64,000 bases of DNA from Amaranthus tricolor. Taxonomy: Eukaryota > Streptophyta > Magnoliopsida > Caryophyllales > Amaranthaceae. The notes beneath the pieces are model-generated. The model was not told the DNA's origin. It made no database searches and saw only the letters and a program-made list of their open reading frames with translations. Both the position numbers and the translations under genes were made by a program. Location of the stretch: NCBI RefSeq assembly GCF_026212465.1, contig NC_080052.1, forward strand, positions 19,980,038 through 20,044,037, given 5' to 3'. Of the stretch, positions 27,210-37,475 are shown in pieces; position 1 is the stretch's first letter, and every line of letters begins with the position of its first letter.

Positions 27210-30200
27210 ATATCAACAAAGTAAAAGTTAATTTGATCAACAAAAAGAATGTGTATGAAATTGGAGCGAAATTGCAAGACTTGACACAATTGGATTTTGT
27301 AGGACATGCATACCTGAAAACGAGTAAGATCAGCTCCAGGTCGAACATTGTTAAGGAGACCAAAGATCATCTGAATAATGTTAGGAGGTTTGTATTCATT
27401 ATTTGAATCCTCATCTATAGAAAGTGGAGATGTTAAAATCACTTCCCTCTTTCTTTCAATCTTATCATCTTTCACCTATACATAATAATAATTTATAAAT
27501 CATTTACAATATCAATTGCATATTTTCTCAAATTTATTAGGTCTAATAAAGACAAAATTAAATTTATTAAGTCCAACTTTAACCAAACTGGTTCACCCAA
27601 TATAATAGTGACATAGTCTTAATCTTAAATATACATGATCGGCTACATAAATCAGTTAGATCGACGAGAAATATCATAGTTAATAATGTTATATAGAATA
27701 AACAACAGAACTCACCCTTTGCTTAGTAGGTGAGAGAGTCTATTTACTTTACAAACCCTACATCAGTTGCCATACAACCGATGTGTGACAAAGTCCCACA
27801 ACCTTGTATTGAACTCAAATTTATTCCATTACATTTTGCACCCCAGTAAGTTTCAACGTCCTCATTGGTCACGACTGGCTTAACCCAGGCCACCACTCCG
27901 AGTTGGATCCTCATTGATCACGGCTACGTTGGTCACAATTGGCTTAACCCAAGCCACCACTTAGGCCATTACTCTGAGTTAGCTATGATACCATTGTTAT
28001 AGTATAAATAAGAGAATTCACCCAAAAGATTAGCCTAGTGGGTGAGAGAGCCTTTTCTATAAACCTCATATTAGTTGCTCATAGAACCAATGTGAGACAA
28101 AGTTCTATAACCTTGTAATGACCTCAAATCCACTGCATTACACAATGAAATATTGCATTTGGTCTAGAGCATCAATTAACAAATCTGAACTTCCTATGGG
28201 GTGGAAAACCTTTTTTGGGCATGCTTGTATTAAGTACAAATATTTAAGGGGAAAATAAAAGTCAAACACTCAAACTATACAAATAAATTCTAGTAGAAAT
28301 GACTTCGAAAGGTGAGATGAAAATAAAGAATATAACGGTATAAATCAGGAAAATGAAGATTAAGGAAGATGCTTAAGCTTATTTGGGAGGAGAATGAGGG
28401 AAATATTTCTCCTTCATCCCACTAGGTTAAATAATTACCCTCAAAATAAGAGAACTAATTTTTCACGTTCTTCCTCTCCATCATTTTAGAACTATTATTA
28501 TCTCTGAGAACAATAATACTCTTTAATTTTCTACCCAATAATTGTGTTTTCTTAGTTTGACTTTTATTTCCACCATAAATATTTACTTCCAATACAAACA
28601 TAATCTTAAAAGACCCTACTAACCTAAAAGGCAAAGAGATTACATACATAGAGATAGTACCTAATAGAGAGATCAAAAACGGATGAGATTGACGATTATC
28701 AATCCGTTTATCGTATCTTAGAGTTTTTCTTAATATGTTTGGATAATAATTATGGAGAGAAAAGAAAGAAAGGAAATGGCAAGGGAGAAGGAACACGAAG
28801 AGAAGAAAAATAAAAAGGAAATAAACTCTTATTTGTTTGAAGGAAAGGGAAAGAAAAAGAAGGGAGATTAGAGTTCTCTCTTCAAATCTTTCTACTTTAG
28901 AGGGATAAAACCTTAACAAAAATTATTCATCTAGTTCCTCCAAATCTCTACCCTTTTCCTTCTTTTTTTTTTTCCTTTTCCTACATTTCATTCCATCCAA
29001 AAACACCTTAAGGGTCTAGTCCTTTCTCTAATTTCATACTTATAATATTATGTTTTAGGAAGTTAAGATCTTTTTTAATATTTGGAATATTAAGATTATT
29101 TTATTTCCTATTATTTAAGCTTGGGTTAATATTTTGTTTCCTTATTTTAGTCCTAGTCTCTTGTATAAAAAGAAGTGTTACCTCTCATTATTAATCAATA
29201 TAAATTCAGTATTCACCAGACTAAAGCTTAATCAAATTCTGCATTATGATTTTCTACACTATTATGCAAGAATCAAGATCTAAGTACTAAAAACTAAACA
29301 ACTAAGGCTCTATATCTTGCTTGTGTTTATCATGGCACGCAAAAGTTTATGAAAAATCAACTTTTATAAGTTTGAAGTTTGGCCGCTTTAAGGAAGTTAG
29401 TTATTGTTATGTAGACTTTTGAAAGACTTTTGAATTGTTAGAAATGTAAATATAAGTTATTAATCTTTTTGGTAAGTAGCTAATAACTGATAACTTAAAA
29501 GCTTACAAAATTTCTAATTTAATTGATAACGAGCTTATAAAATTAGCTATAAACTAAGATGTTTTGTGAACTTACATGTTGAAATTAGGTCATGCAATAT
29601 AAAACAAGGATATCTAAGTTAATATAATATGTGTGCATATTAAACATTAGAAAACTCTTATAGACACTAGCATAATGTAATTTCTCAAAAATTGACATTA
29701 AAAACTTTTTTTTCAAAGAGAATCATAAAAAAGATGGTTTACCAAACATCAATAGATGCTTGAAGAAGGCTATTATTAGGATTTCTGAATATCTTGTTCA
29801 ATATGATCGAACAAAGCTTGAAGGCCACAATATGATTGTTTTTGTTGATTGTTTTTGTTTATTATTTTATGCATGTTTTTTGCAATAATTTCGATAATGC
29901 CTTGGACGTGTATGCTTAATTGTTGTACAATATGAGAAGTTTAGTTAAGGATTACATTCAATAGGGAATTACACAGTTGATGCTCTTTGAGGGGTGATTT
30001 AATGGGTGGTTACACATTGAATGTTCATGATGGGATGTCAAATGATAATAAAAGGGAAGGAAACTACATTTTCTAAGTGACTTTAAACATTGTTCATAAC
30101 ACCACGAACCCCTCATCTACTTTTCACTTGCTAAAAAAAATGCGACTATAATGTATCTTTTATGTGTAGTTCATGCATATTTACCTTCTTAAAAGTTCAA

Positions 30201-33200
30201 ATTCATTATCATCATACGTATTGTGTAGTTCAAGTAGAAGATCAAAGATTGAGTATTCATTATGTTTTGTATATAATTATTGTAATTGTGCCTATTTTGC
30301 TATTATGCTCAATATTGTAATTGTATTTTAAATATGCAGTTTATCTTGTATGAGATTATCTCATCATGAGACGAACCTATATAATCAGTTCATTTCTTTA
30401 ATTGATCATTTTAAATTATATGTAATCATGCTAACACACTAAATATATATGCTAGAAATAATATCATATTATTCTTAAATGATATTTATTTTCCTGGTTA
30501 GTAGCTATATTTTGGGTAGTTTTCATATTTCTAAGCTAATCAAATATTCCAATGGATGCTCTGTAATATTTCATTCCACAGTTTCTTCTAGGTTGTACTC
30601 ATATACACAGCACTGAAAACTCAAAACCCATATTTCTACTTTGCATTTCTACATGGTATCAGTCGCCACAGAACTATAATAATAGTTGGAGATTCTAACT
30701 CGTCTTCTCCACCATCACCATCACCACCACCACCACCACCGACTCGTATCGATATTACATCCCCTTATTATCTTTGTCCTCATGATCGTCTTGGTGATTT
30801 CATTACTCCTACTCGTCTTCGAGGGAACAATTATGATGAATGGGCAAGCGACATCCAAAAGGCTTTGGAAGCTCGTCGTAAGTTCGTGTTTCTTGATGGC
30901 TCCATTCAAACCTATTCTTCTCCATGTACTGTAACAGATTGGCAAACTATTCATGCTATGTTAATTCATGGTTAATGAACACCAATGATTCAGAAATAAA
31001 TAGCACTTTGTCCAAGTACAAAGATGCTAAACGTCTATGGGACACACTTCGCACTCGCTTTGCCACTGTGAATGATCCCCGAATTCAACAAATTAAAGCA
31101 TCTATTACAAAATGTGAACAGACCAGAAACATGTCTGTTAGTTCTTATTTTGGTAAAATGACCTCTTTATAGGAGGAACTAAACACTCTTGAACCATTGA
31201 TTACTTGTGCTTGTTGTGCCCAATGTACCGTAGGCCTCAAACATGAAAGTCGTCGTGCCACAACCAGACTTCATGAGTTTCTTATGGGATTATTCTCTGA
31301 GTATTATGCTTAGACTTGGTCAAATATACTCTCCAATGACCCGCTGCCATCTCTCGACAGAGCCTATCAACTTGTGATCCAAGATGAACGTGTACGACTT
31401 GCCAAACCTACCTCTGAAGCACCCTCCTCTGCTATTGTTGGTTTTGTTGCTCGTACTAGAGCTTCATTTGACAACTTCGATGACAAAGGGGAAAAAATTG
31501 ACAAATCTACCTTGTACTACACTCATTGCAAGAAATCAGGTCATTTAGCCAAGACTTGTTTTGAGATCATTGGCTACCCAGATTGGTGGCCCAACCAATC
31601 CAAAATTCATGGTACTGGTCGTGGAAAATCATCGTTTTCTGGTGGTCAAGGATGCGAATCCACGCGAGCCAGTGCTGCTATAACTAGTGGACGTGGTCAA
31701 AATACTCCTGCTTCATCTCCTTCTACTGCTCTTGACTCCTCTTCCACTGGCTTCACGGCTGAGCAATGGAAGGCTTTGGCTAGTATAATTGGTAAGACTA
31801 AAATTTCAGCTGATCGCCAATCTGGTAAGTTTGACTATAATTTGTGGATCATTGATTCAGGTGAAAATCGCCATATTACTTGTATTGATTCATGGCTCTT
31901 TGACATTACCACAATTTCTCCCTATTATGTTGGTTTGCCCAACGGACATACTGCCCAAACATCACATGAGGGCTCCATTCGTCTCTCTTCTAATCTTGTT
32001 CTTCACAATGTGCTTTATGTTCCTGACTTATGTTGCAACTTAATTTCCATATCTCGCTTGATTGATGATAACAATTACACTGTCCACTTTAAGTCTCAAA
32101 CGTGTACTATACAGGACCAGTCGAGGGGGCTAATTGGAACGAGTGTTAGGGGGGATAGACTATTCTATTTTGAAGGGAACACGTCGGTTAATAAAGTTTT
32201 TGTGTCTAATGCATCCACTTCCTTGAAGCTGTGGCACACAAACGGATGGGTCATCCTTCGGAATCTATGGTTAAACTCCTTCCTCCTGTGCACAATTATA
32301 AGGGTAGTTTAAATAAAGCCTGCGAAGTATGTTTTCGATAAGTGATACAATTGCTTCTCGTATTTTTGAAAAGATTCATTGTGATTTGTGGGGACCTTAC
32401 ACTCATGCCTCTTCTTGTAGGGCGCATTATTTCTTAACTATAGTAGATGATTTTCCTCGTGCTGTTTGGATTTACGTACTTGTTGCTAAAATTGAAGTGT
32501 TTCCTATATTTATGTCCTTTGTGACTATGGTTGATCGTCAATTTTCTCAAACTATTAAGGTTGCCCAAAGTGATAATTGCACTGAATTTAATTGTCTACT
32601 AGATTTTTTTTAATGCAACTAGCAATGTCTTCCAAACTTCTTGCGTAGGCACTCCTCAACAAATTGGGAGGGTTGAACGCAAACATAAACATATTTTGAA
32701 TGTTGGACGGGCTTTGCATTTTCAAGCCAATTTTCCCATTCGTTTTTGGGGAGAGAGTGTACTTACAACAGTTCATTTAATCAATCGCACTCCTACTCCT
32801 TTGCTCTAAAACAAAACTCCTCACGAGATATTGTTTGGTACCACTCTGTACAACACTATACAAACTTTCGGTTGTCTTTATTTTGCTCACAATCAAAAAG
32901 CCAAACATGATAAGTTTGCTAGTAGGAGTCGAAAATGCATCTTTGTGAGTTATCCTTTTAGTAAAAAGGATGGACATTATTTGATCTTGATTCACAGGAA
33001 TTTTTTGTATATCGCAACATTAAGTTTTTTGAAGAAACTTTTCTCTACATTCAACCAGGCTTTTACGATCATCCTCCATCTCCTACCTTACCATCACCTA
33101 CAGCCATGGATTATGATTTTTATGAACTGGAGGACGATCATGCTGCTCCTGTAGATCATGTTTTAGCTCCAAATGGTTCTTTAGACAATGCTACTAAATC

Positions 33201-36200
33201 TTCTAACTCTTCTTCGCTAGTTCCTGCTGAGATTACCACTGGGCAATTATCTTCCCCTTCAGTTCTTACTCCCAGTCCATCCTTGTCCTCAGATCCTAAC
33301 ACCTCGCTTCCGTCGCCTTCCTCGGGTACTCCTTATCCTCTAGCACAATATATTAATTATGACAGTTTTTCTTTTTCGTATCATACTTTTGTTTCTACTA
33401 TTACATCTGGCAGAGAATCCAAATCTTTCAAAGAAGTTGTTAAACATGAGGGATGGAGAAACTCAATGCAACATGAAATTTAGGCTCTTGAAAATAATTC
33501 CACATGGACCATGGAAACTCTTCCTCCTGGTAAACGTGCTCTAGGATGTCAATGGGTCTACCGTATCAAGTATAATTCAGATGGAAGCATCGAATGTCTC
33601 AGATCACGTTTGGTTGTTTTGGGAAGCCATAAAAAAGAGAGCATCGACTAAACCGAAACTTTTTCCCCTGTAGCTAAAATGGTTACTGTTCGAGTTTTTC
33701 TTGCCATTGCTGCTTCTAAAAATTGGGAACTTCACCAAATGGATGTTCATAACGCCTTCTTATATGGTGATCTTAACGAGGAAGTCTACATGAAACTTCC
33801 TCCTGGTTTTGCAACTTCTTATCCCAATATGGTTTGTCATCTTCGCAAATCTCTATATGGTCTCAAACAAACTTTTCGATGTTGGTTTGCTAACCTTGTG
33901 TCTGCTCTGAAATTTTATGGTTTTTTAAAATCATACTTTGATTATTCTTTTTTTACTTACACTTGAGGTACCATTCAAATCAATGTTCTTGTATATGTCA
34001 ACAATCTAATTATCTCAGGAAATGATTCTGCTGCTTTAAAGACCTTCAAATCATATCTCAGTGATTGCTTTCATTTGAAAGCCCTTGGCTCCTTAAAAAA
34101 AAATTTGGGAATCAAAGTTGCTTGAAGTTCTTCTAGCTTATTTCTTTGCCAGCGCAAGTACACACTTGACATTATTTCTGAAACTGGATTATTAGGTTCC
34201 AAACCTGTCGGATGTTCTTTCTGATCCTGAATCTTATCGTCGTCTTGTTGGCCGATTAATTTATCTTGTTGTCACTAGACCAGATCTGGCCTACTCAGTT
34301 CATATTTTGTCCCAGTTCATGCACGAGCCTCTTGTTGCACATTGGGATGTTGCTCTCCGTGTTGTCCGATATTTGAAAGGTACTCCCGGTCAAGGAATTT
34401 TACTTCGTTCTGACAATGATCTAACCTTGCAAGGTTAGTGTGACTCTGATTGGGATGCATGTCCTATCACTCGGCGCTCTCTCACTGGATGCTTGGTCTT
34501 TCTTGGTCATTCCACTATCTCTTGGGAGACTAAGAAACAAAACACGATTTCCAGATGCTCTGTAGAGGCCGAATATCGATCCATGGCTGCTATCACTTGT
34601 GAATTAAAGTGGTTAAAAGGTCTTTTATTAAGTTTAGGTGTCCATCACCGCAAGGTTATTCCTTTGTTTTGTGATAGTCAATCTGCCTTGCACATTACCA
34701 AAAATTCCATATTTCATGAAAGAACAAAACATATTGAAGTAGATTGTCACTTTGTTCGAGATGCTATCCAGACTAACTTGATTGCTCCGTCTTACGTTCC
34801 TACCACTGCGCAGTTAGCTAATATATTCACCAAAGCTCTCGGAAAAACTCAATTTGATTATTTACTTCATAAGTTGGGCATTTTCAATCTTCCTACTCCA
34901 ACTTGAGAGGGGTGTTAGCAATAATATCATCTTATTCTTTAATGACATTTAGTTTCCTAGTTTGTAGCTATATTTTGGGTAGTTTTCATATTTCTAGGCT
35001 AAATCAAATATTCCAAGGGATGCTCTATAATATTTCATTCCATAGATCTTCTAGGTTGTACTTATATATATTGCACTTGAATGAATTAGATTCCACTTGC
35101 ACTTTTAGATCGTAACTTATAAGGCACTACTGTTGTCAACTACTAATCTTTTTAGAATAATATGAAAAATAAAAAGTTACTAAAATTTCTCATTAAATAA
35201 TTACTAAAGATTTGATGATACTTAGGAGGTAAGGAATGGGAATATTAAGGGGACGGAATCAAAATCCTTTCTTATTTTGCAAATCAGTAACAAGTAAAGG
35301 AATGTAAGCAATATCTAATTTAAGTTGCACAATTTATTTATAGGATTATTATAATAATATATGTGAACGATTAAAATATACTCTTTGTTACTCCCTCTCT
35401 TTCTTTTTGTTTGTCCACTCTACTTTTTCACATATTTCAATGTAAATTTTAAATCTCGATATTTAATAGTACACATAATAAAAAATTATAAAAATTATAT
35501 ATTAAAATTTTAAGCATCAAGACTAATCTAGATCCTATATGAATATATTTTTTCTAGAATATATACTTTAACAATAAAATTTAAATTCCTTTCTCATAAA
35601 GTGGAAAAACTTAAAGTGGACAAATAAAAAGGAACGGAGGGAGTAGTATATTATAATTGAATTATAGATTTGGTATTGTATCATAAAGTTAAAAGCCAAG
35701 GGCTACTTAAAAATATCAGCTATTCTTGTGAGATACCGTCTCTCAAAGAGACGACCTTAAAATAAGAAGTCAATATTTTTATTTTTTTCTTTTATTTGTA
35801 TTAATCGGACTATTTAGCACATATATCTAATGTATCTCTTAAAGAGACCATCTCTCACAATAATTTGTTTAAAAATATTTAATGAAGGTGAAAAATAGTA
35901 TTAAGGTGTGAATTCATGACAAAATTATACGCCGATCTATATAATTAAATTTTATGTAATTTAAAATAATTTTATTATTTAATATATATACATAGAGTTA
36001 GAGTTAGCAACTCTATCTTGTATTGCATAAGTTAGAGTCTGAGAAGGAGAAGAGTAGTGGGTAAATCATACCTGTGCTCCCTCTAAGTGAGGGATGAGTT
36101 TGATAATTTTCTACATATAATGATCGGGCTTAATCTTTTGAGATTAATGCAATTATATTGTCGTAATAACATTGTTATAATTAACTGATTATTAATTAAA

Positions 36201-36996
36201 AATAAAAGTTCATTCATTAATGTAATTCCATTAATCATCATATAAAGGCGATCACATTCAAGTGAAAACTGTAAGTTATTAAATTATATAAAAGTTCGAC
36301 TTATTCCGAATAAAAAATGTTCAACTAAAACAAGACAGCAAAGAAAAATTAAAAAAAAGGGACATATTCTAGTCAAACGGCCTAACAATTTAGTTGATTA
36401 ATAATCAATAGAATAAGAAAAAATTAATATTAATAATTCATCCTTACAACATGAATAATTTCATTTTTAAATTATTTTTTAATAATTTAATTTTTCTCTT
36501 AATTTGTTGTCAGCATACTTTAAAAATACGTTGATAGCAAACTAAAAGCAAAGATTGAATTATTATAAAATAAAAGATTTATGTTGCTAATGAACTAAAG
36601 ATAAAAGTTAATTATTAAAGTAATTTAAAAATAAAATTATTTACAACGAATAAATAAAAGATTGAATTAATAATATCAATTTTTCTAATAAATTATTTTC
36701 TTCAAACAGAACATAACATTGGATGCGGCGTTATAAATCATTAAATATTCAACGCAAGAAACCATAGAAAACTGAACCAATTCAAATCATCAAACTAATT
36801 GCATAATTACGTACTGATCATCAAATTAATTCAAATCATCAAACTAATCTGCTTATTGATTAGTACGTAATTATGCAATTAGTTTGATGATTTTTGAATG
36901 ATATAATCTCTCAATCTCTTTACTTTAAATTTGCGCAGATTTAAGAATACGAAAATTTTAAAAGAATTAAAGAGAGGATTAAGATAGACATACCAT
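17969..36996 (-). CDS. ORP4: Oxysterol-binding protein-related protein, ORP4-like, copy 2
   Basis: Second ORD-only lipid-binding protein. Coding exons, right to left: 36994-36996 (only the ATG), 27314-27475, 23017-23262, 22840-22936, 20911-21205, 19159-19261 and 17969-18223. The total is 1161 bp, or 386 aa plus stop. Exon lengths after the second match copy 1 exactly, and all junctions are GT/AG. Exon 27314-27475 opens with GTG AAA GAT directly after its acceptor and has no usable in-frame ATG at its start. The exon upstream ends CCATG|GTATGT, giving Met-Val-Lys, the expected N-terminus. The fingerprint QVSHHPP spans exons 23017-23262 and 22840-22936. In exon 23017-23262 only about 7 of 82 residues differ from copy 1, whereas the C-terminal exon differs much more. 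Introns carry solo-LTR-like copies, a LINE, a TRIM, Copia-2 and MITEs, yet no exon is broken. Confidence 0.9.
18290..18589. mobile_element. Inverted-repeat MITE, CCACGTGRTAGACAAA family, copy 2
   Basis: It begins ATTTCATATGGTGACC and ends GGTTACCACGTGGAATTTCC, with TTGTCTACCATGTGG and TTGTCTACCACATGG inside the right half and the inverse (CCATATAGTAGACAAA) on the left. It matches the copy at 15935-16284 and sits in ORP copy 2 intron 18224-19158. Confidence 0.6.
18603..18745 (+). mobile_element. Small inverted-repeat MITE, GAGAGACNGTCTCT family, copy 1
   Basis: Ends read TTATGAGAGACAGTCTCTCC on the left and GTCTCTTTGAGAGACAATCT on the right, forming a hairpin of about 145 bp. The copy at 35720-35866 is the same element in reverse orientation, including the inner CATTAGATATA. 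It abuts the 18290 MITE. Confidence 0.7.
19542..20290 (+). mobile_element. Solo-LTR-like element with GCTCGACC palindromes, copy 1
   Basis: It starts TGTTGAGAATATTGG. A block at 19780-19950 is crowded with GCTCGACC / GGTCGAGC words, including CGCTCGACCGAGCGAG and GCTCGATCGAGCGAGC. A TATA box (CTATAAATAGG, about 20059) follows, then CACCACGGAGGACATAGCC (about 20210) and ATCTTTGTGTTCTTTTGCAT, typical of plant U5 ends. The 3' limit is uncertain (20290-20402). It lies in ORP copy 2 intron 19262-20910 with no internal retroelement genes. Confidence 0.6.
22370..22647. mobile_element. MITE with about 105-bp terminal inverted repeats
   Basis: The left arm (22370-22472) begins TATCAATGCTATCCCTAAGT. 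The right arm (about 22546-22647) is its imperfect reverse complement ending ACTTATAGGTACTATTGATA, so most of the 278-bp unit is stem. It lies in ORP copy 2 intron 21206-22839. Just left of it (about 22020-22360) is an unusual G-rich segment with GGTGGTGGTGGTGGAGG runs and no recognisable gene. Confidence 0.75.
23760..24690 (-). mobile_element. Solo-LTR-like element with GCTCGACC palindromes, copy 2 (reverse)
   Basis: Read on the minus strand: a peptide-like stretch with [16 protein letters not shown] (from about 24500), then a GCTCGACC-rich block (24174-24330, including GCTCGACCGAGC, GCTCGACCGGTCGAGC and GCTCGATCGAGC), then a TATA box CCTATAAATAGG (about 24000), then GGTATCCAAGATACCTCATA and TTGTGTT (about 23780). 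The order matches the copies at 19542 and 59525. It lies in ORP copy 2 intron 23263-27313. Confidence 0.6.
25241..27209 (+). mobile_element. 5'-truncated RTE-type LINE ending in a (TGA)n tail
   Basis: The RT part is recognisable: a start reading [13 protein letters not shown] (about 25268), [20 protein letters not shown] (25739), [19 protein letters not shown] (about 25818), GLHQGS (about 26003) and the catalytic [14 protein letters not shown] (about 26101). The end is a (GAT)n run at about 27179-27209, the tail type of plant RTE elements. GATACATCAA near 25237 and GATATATCAA after the tail may be the target duplication, with one mismatch. The endonuclease half is missing and several stops interrupt the frame. 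It lies in ORP copy 2 intron 23263-27313. Confidence 0.88.
25739..26368 (+). pseudogene. RTE LINE reverse transcriptase fragment
   Basis: Two open pieces, 25739-25945 and 25949-26368, are joined in family order but split by a stop near 25942. They cover RT fingers to palm with the FADD catalytic box, and the first also preserves DLEKAYD. Further degenerate C-terminal RT sequence continues to about 26870. Upstream RT-like sequence from 25241 has more breaks. It is not a working gene. Confidence 0.85.
27687..28157 (-). mobile_element. TRIM (terminal-repeat retrotransposon in miniature)
   Basis: Two direct repeats, 27687-27840 (154 bp) and 27995-28157 (163 bp), are roughly three-quarters identical by eye and share e.g. 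TAGTRGGTGAGAGAG. Both begin TGCAA and end AACA when read on the minus strand. One base after the upstream repeat is TGGTATCATAGC (27982-27993), an initiator-Met tRNA primer site. Just before the downstream repeat is a G-rich tract (TTACTGGGG, about 27841-27849). The 154-bp interior has no coding capacity. No clear target duplication. It lies in ORP copy 2 intron 1. Confidence 0.75.
28158..30449. other. ORP copy 2 intron 1, part without recognisable features
   Basis: AT-rich intronic sequence with A/G-rich and T/C-rich patches. The 154-residue frame at 28455-28919 is low-complexity and resembles nothing I know. No gene supported. Confidence 0.6.
30450..35109 (+). mobile_element. Copia-2: decayed Ty1/Copia LTR retrotransposon
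   Basis: The 5' LTR is 30450-30653 (TGCTAG...TCTACA) and the 3' LTR about 34913-35109 (TGTTAG...TTAGA). They are clearly homologous, e.g. TAGCTATATTTTGGGTAGTT in both, but much diverged. The primer site TGGTATCAG starts right after the 5' LTR at 30654. TTGAGAGGGG precedes the 3' LTR as polypurine tract. No clean target duplication is visible. It sits in intron 1 of ORP copy 2, antisense to that gene, and makes up about half of that 9.5-kb intron. Confidence 0.9.
30686..34906 (+). pseudogene. Copia-2 gag-pol remnant
   Basis: Order of pieces: gag with [20 protein letters not shown] (about 30812) and stops near 31170 and 31312; zinc knuckle [17 protein letters not shown] (about 31514), whose first cysteine is replaced by tyrosine; protease [12 protein letters not shown] (about 31849); integrase (about 32330-32800, broken); RT start (about 33440); [20 protein letters not shown] (about 33730); RT catalytic box reading YVNN instead of YVDD (about 33992-34003); RNase [13 protein letters not shown] (about 34556). 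Stops and frameshifts are frequent. Loss of both catalytic aspartates would by itself abolish RT. Confidence 0.9.
35389..35645 (-). mobile_element. Stowaway-type MITE (family A, copy 3)
   Basis: Ends TACTCCCTCTCTTTCTTTTT and AAAGGAACGGAGGGAGTA form the terminal inverted repeat with TA on both sides. The inner GATCCTATATGAATATATTT matches the 4620 copy. 257 bp, in ORP copy 2 intron 1. Confidence 0.82.
35720..35866 (-). mobile_element. Small inverted-repeat MITE, GAGAGACNGTCTCT family, copy 2
   Basis: TTGTGAGATACCGTCTCTCA on the left and AAAGAGACCATCTCTCACAA on the right. It is the reverse complement of the 18603 copy along its whole length. A partial relative is near 37793-37832. Confidence 0.7.
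36784..36893. repeat. Long hairpin next to ORP copy 2 exon 1
   Basis: The left arm (36784-36820) contains CTAATTGCATAATTACGTAC. The right arm (36857-36893) is its near-perfect reverse complement GTACGTAATTATGCAATTAG. The loop is about 36 bp. The phrase TCAAATCATCAAACTAAT occurs twice within it. It lies about 100 bp inside the first intron of ORP copy 2. Confidence 0.85.
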
Positions 36997-37213
36997 GGCA
37001 TTTGAGAAATTAGAGAATTTGAGCAGTTTTTGATGTTGTTCGTTGAAGCCCCAAAGGTTGATGATGATAATGATTAGAAGTGTGATTAAAACATGACGAT
37101 TTAATTTTATTAGAACAATGGAGATGGGCGGAGTAGTTGTAGACTTGTAGTTGTGGGATTCTTTAAAAGGATCTGAGAAGCTTTCATTTGGAGACCTGAT
37201 GCTCTTTTTATAT
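36994..37213 (-). promoter_or_regulatory. Inferred core promoter and first exon of ORP copy 2
   Basis: On the minus strand GATATAAAAA (about 37204-37213) is a TATA box. A leader of about 185 nt follows and ends CCATG|GTATGT, placing the start codon on the last three bases of the exon (36994-36996). The leader contains further ATGs; the nearest, six bases upstream, opens a short frame (ATG CCA TGG TGA) that crosses the splice junction and overlaps the true start. Confidence 0.65.
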
Positions 37214-37475
37214 CGTCTATCAGCCCTTTTCTAGGCTCTATTTTTTTATGTGTTTATTCTCCCTACTCTTATAACTTATAATTTCTTCTTCGGAATTATT
37301 CATTTGTGTAATGGTTATGACTTTTCTTTTCACATATATTAAACGATTAATTCTCTTTGTTTAAATGAATGATTAATTTTCTTTTTCTTTTTTTTTCCAC
37401 TCTTTCTGATTCTCTACTCAACCTATGAATCAAATTTTAAAAAGTCAGTTTCTTGAGAGATGTCACGTATTAAAC

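Noticed and set aside
27163..27363. His-rich reverse frame
   Set aside because: It is the reverse reading of the (TGA)n tail of the LINE joined to ORP exon sequence.
27687..28157. Simple tandem duplication
   Set aside because: The repeats are separated by an interior with a tRNA primer site and a G-rich tract in the right places and orientation, which favours a TRIM.
28455..28919. 154-residue reverse frame as a gene
   Set aside because: Low-complexity Leu/Phe/Ser-rich translation of an A/G-rich intron patch, with no motif, splice context or paralogue.
30715..30745. Poly-histidine protein from the 30686 frame
   Set aside because: The His run comes from a CAC/ACC simple repeat at the start of the Copia-2 gag region; read in the gag frame it encodes a Ser/Pro run.
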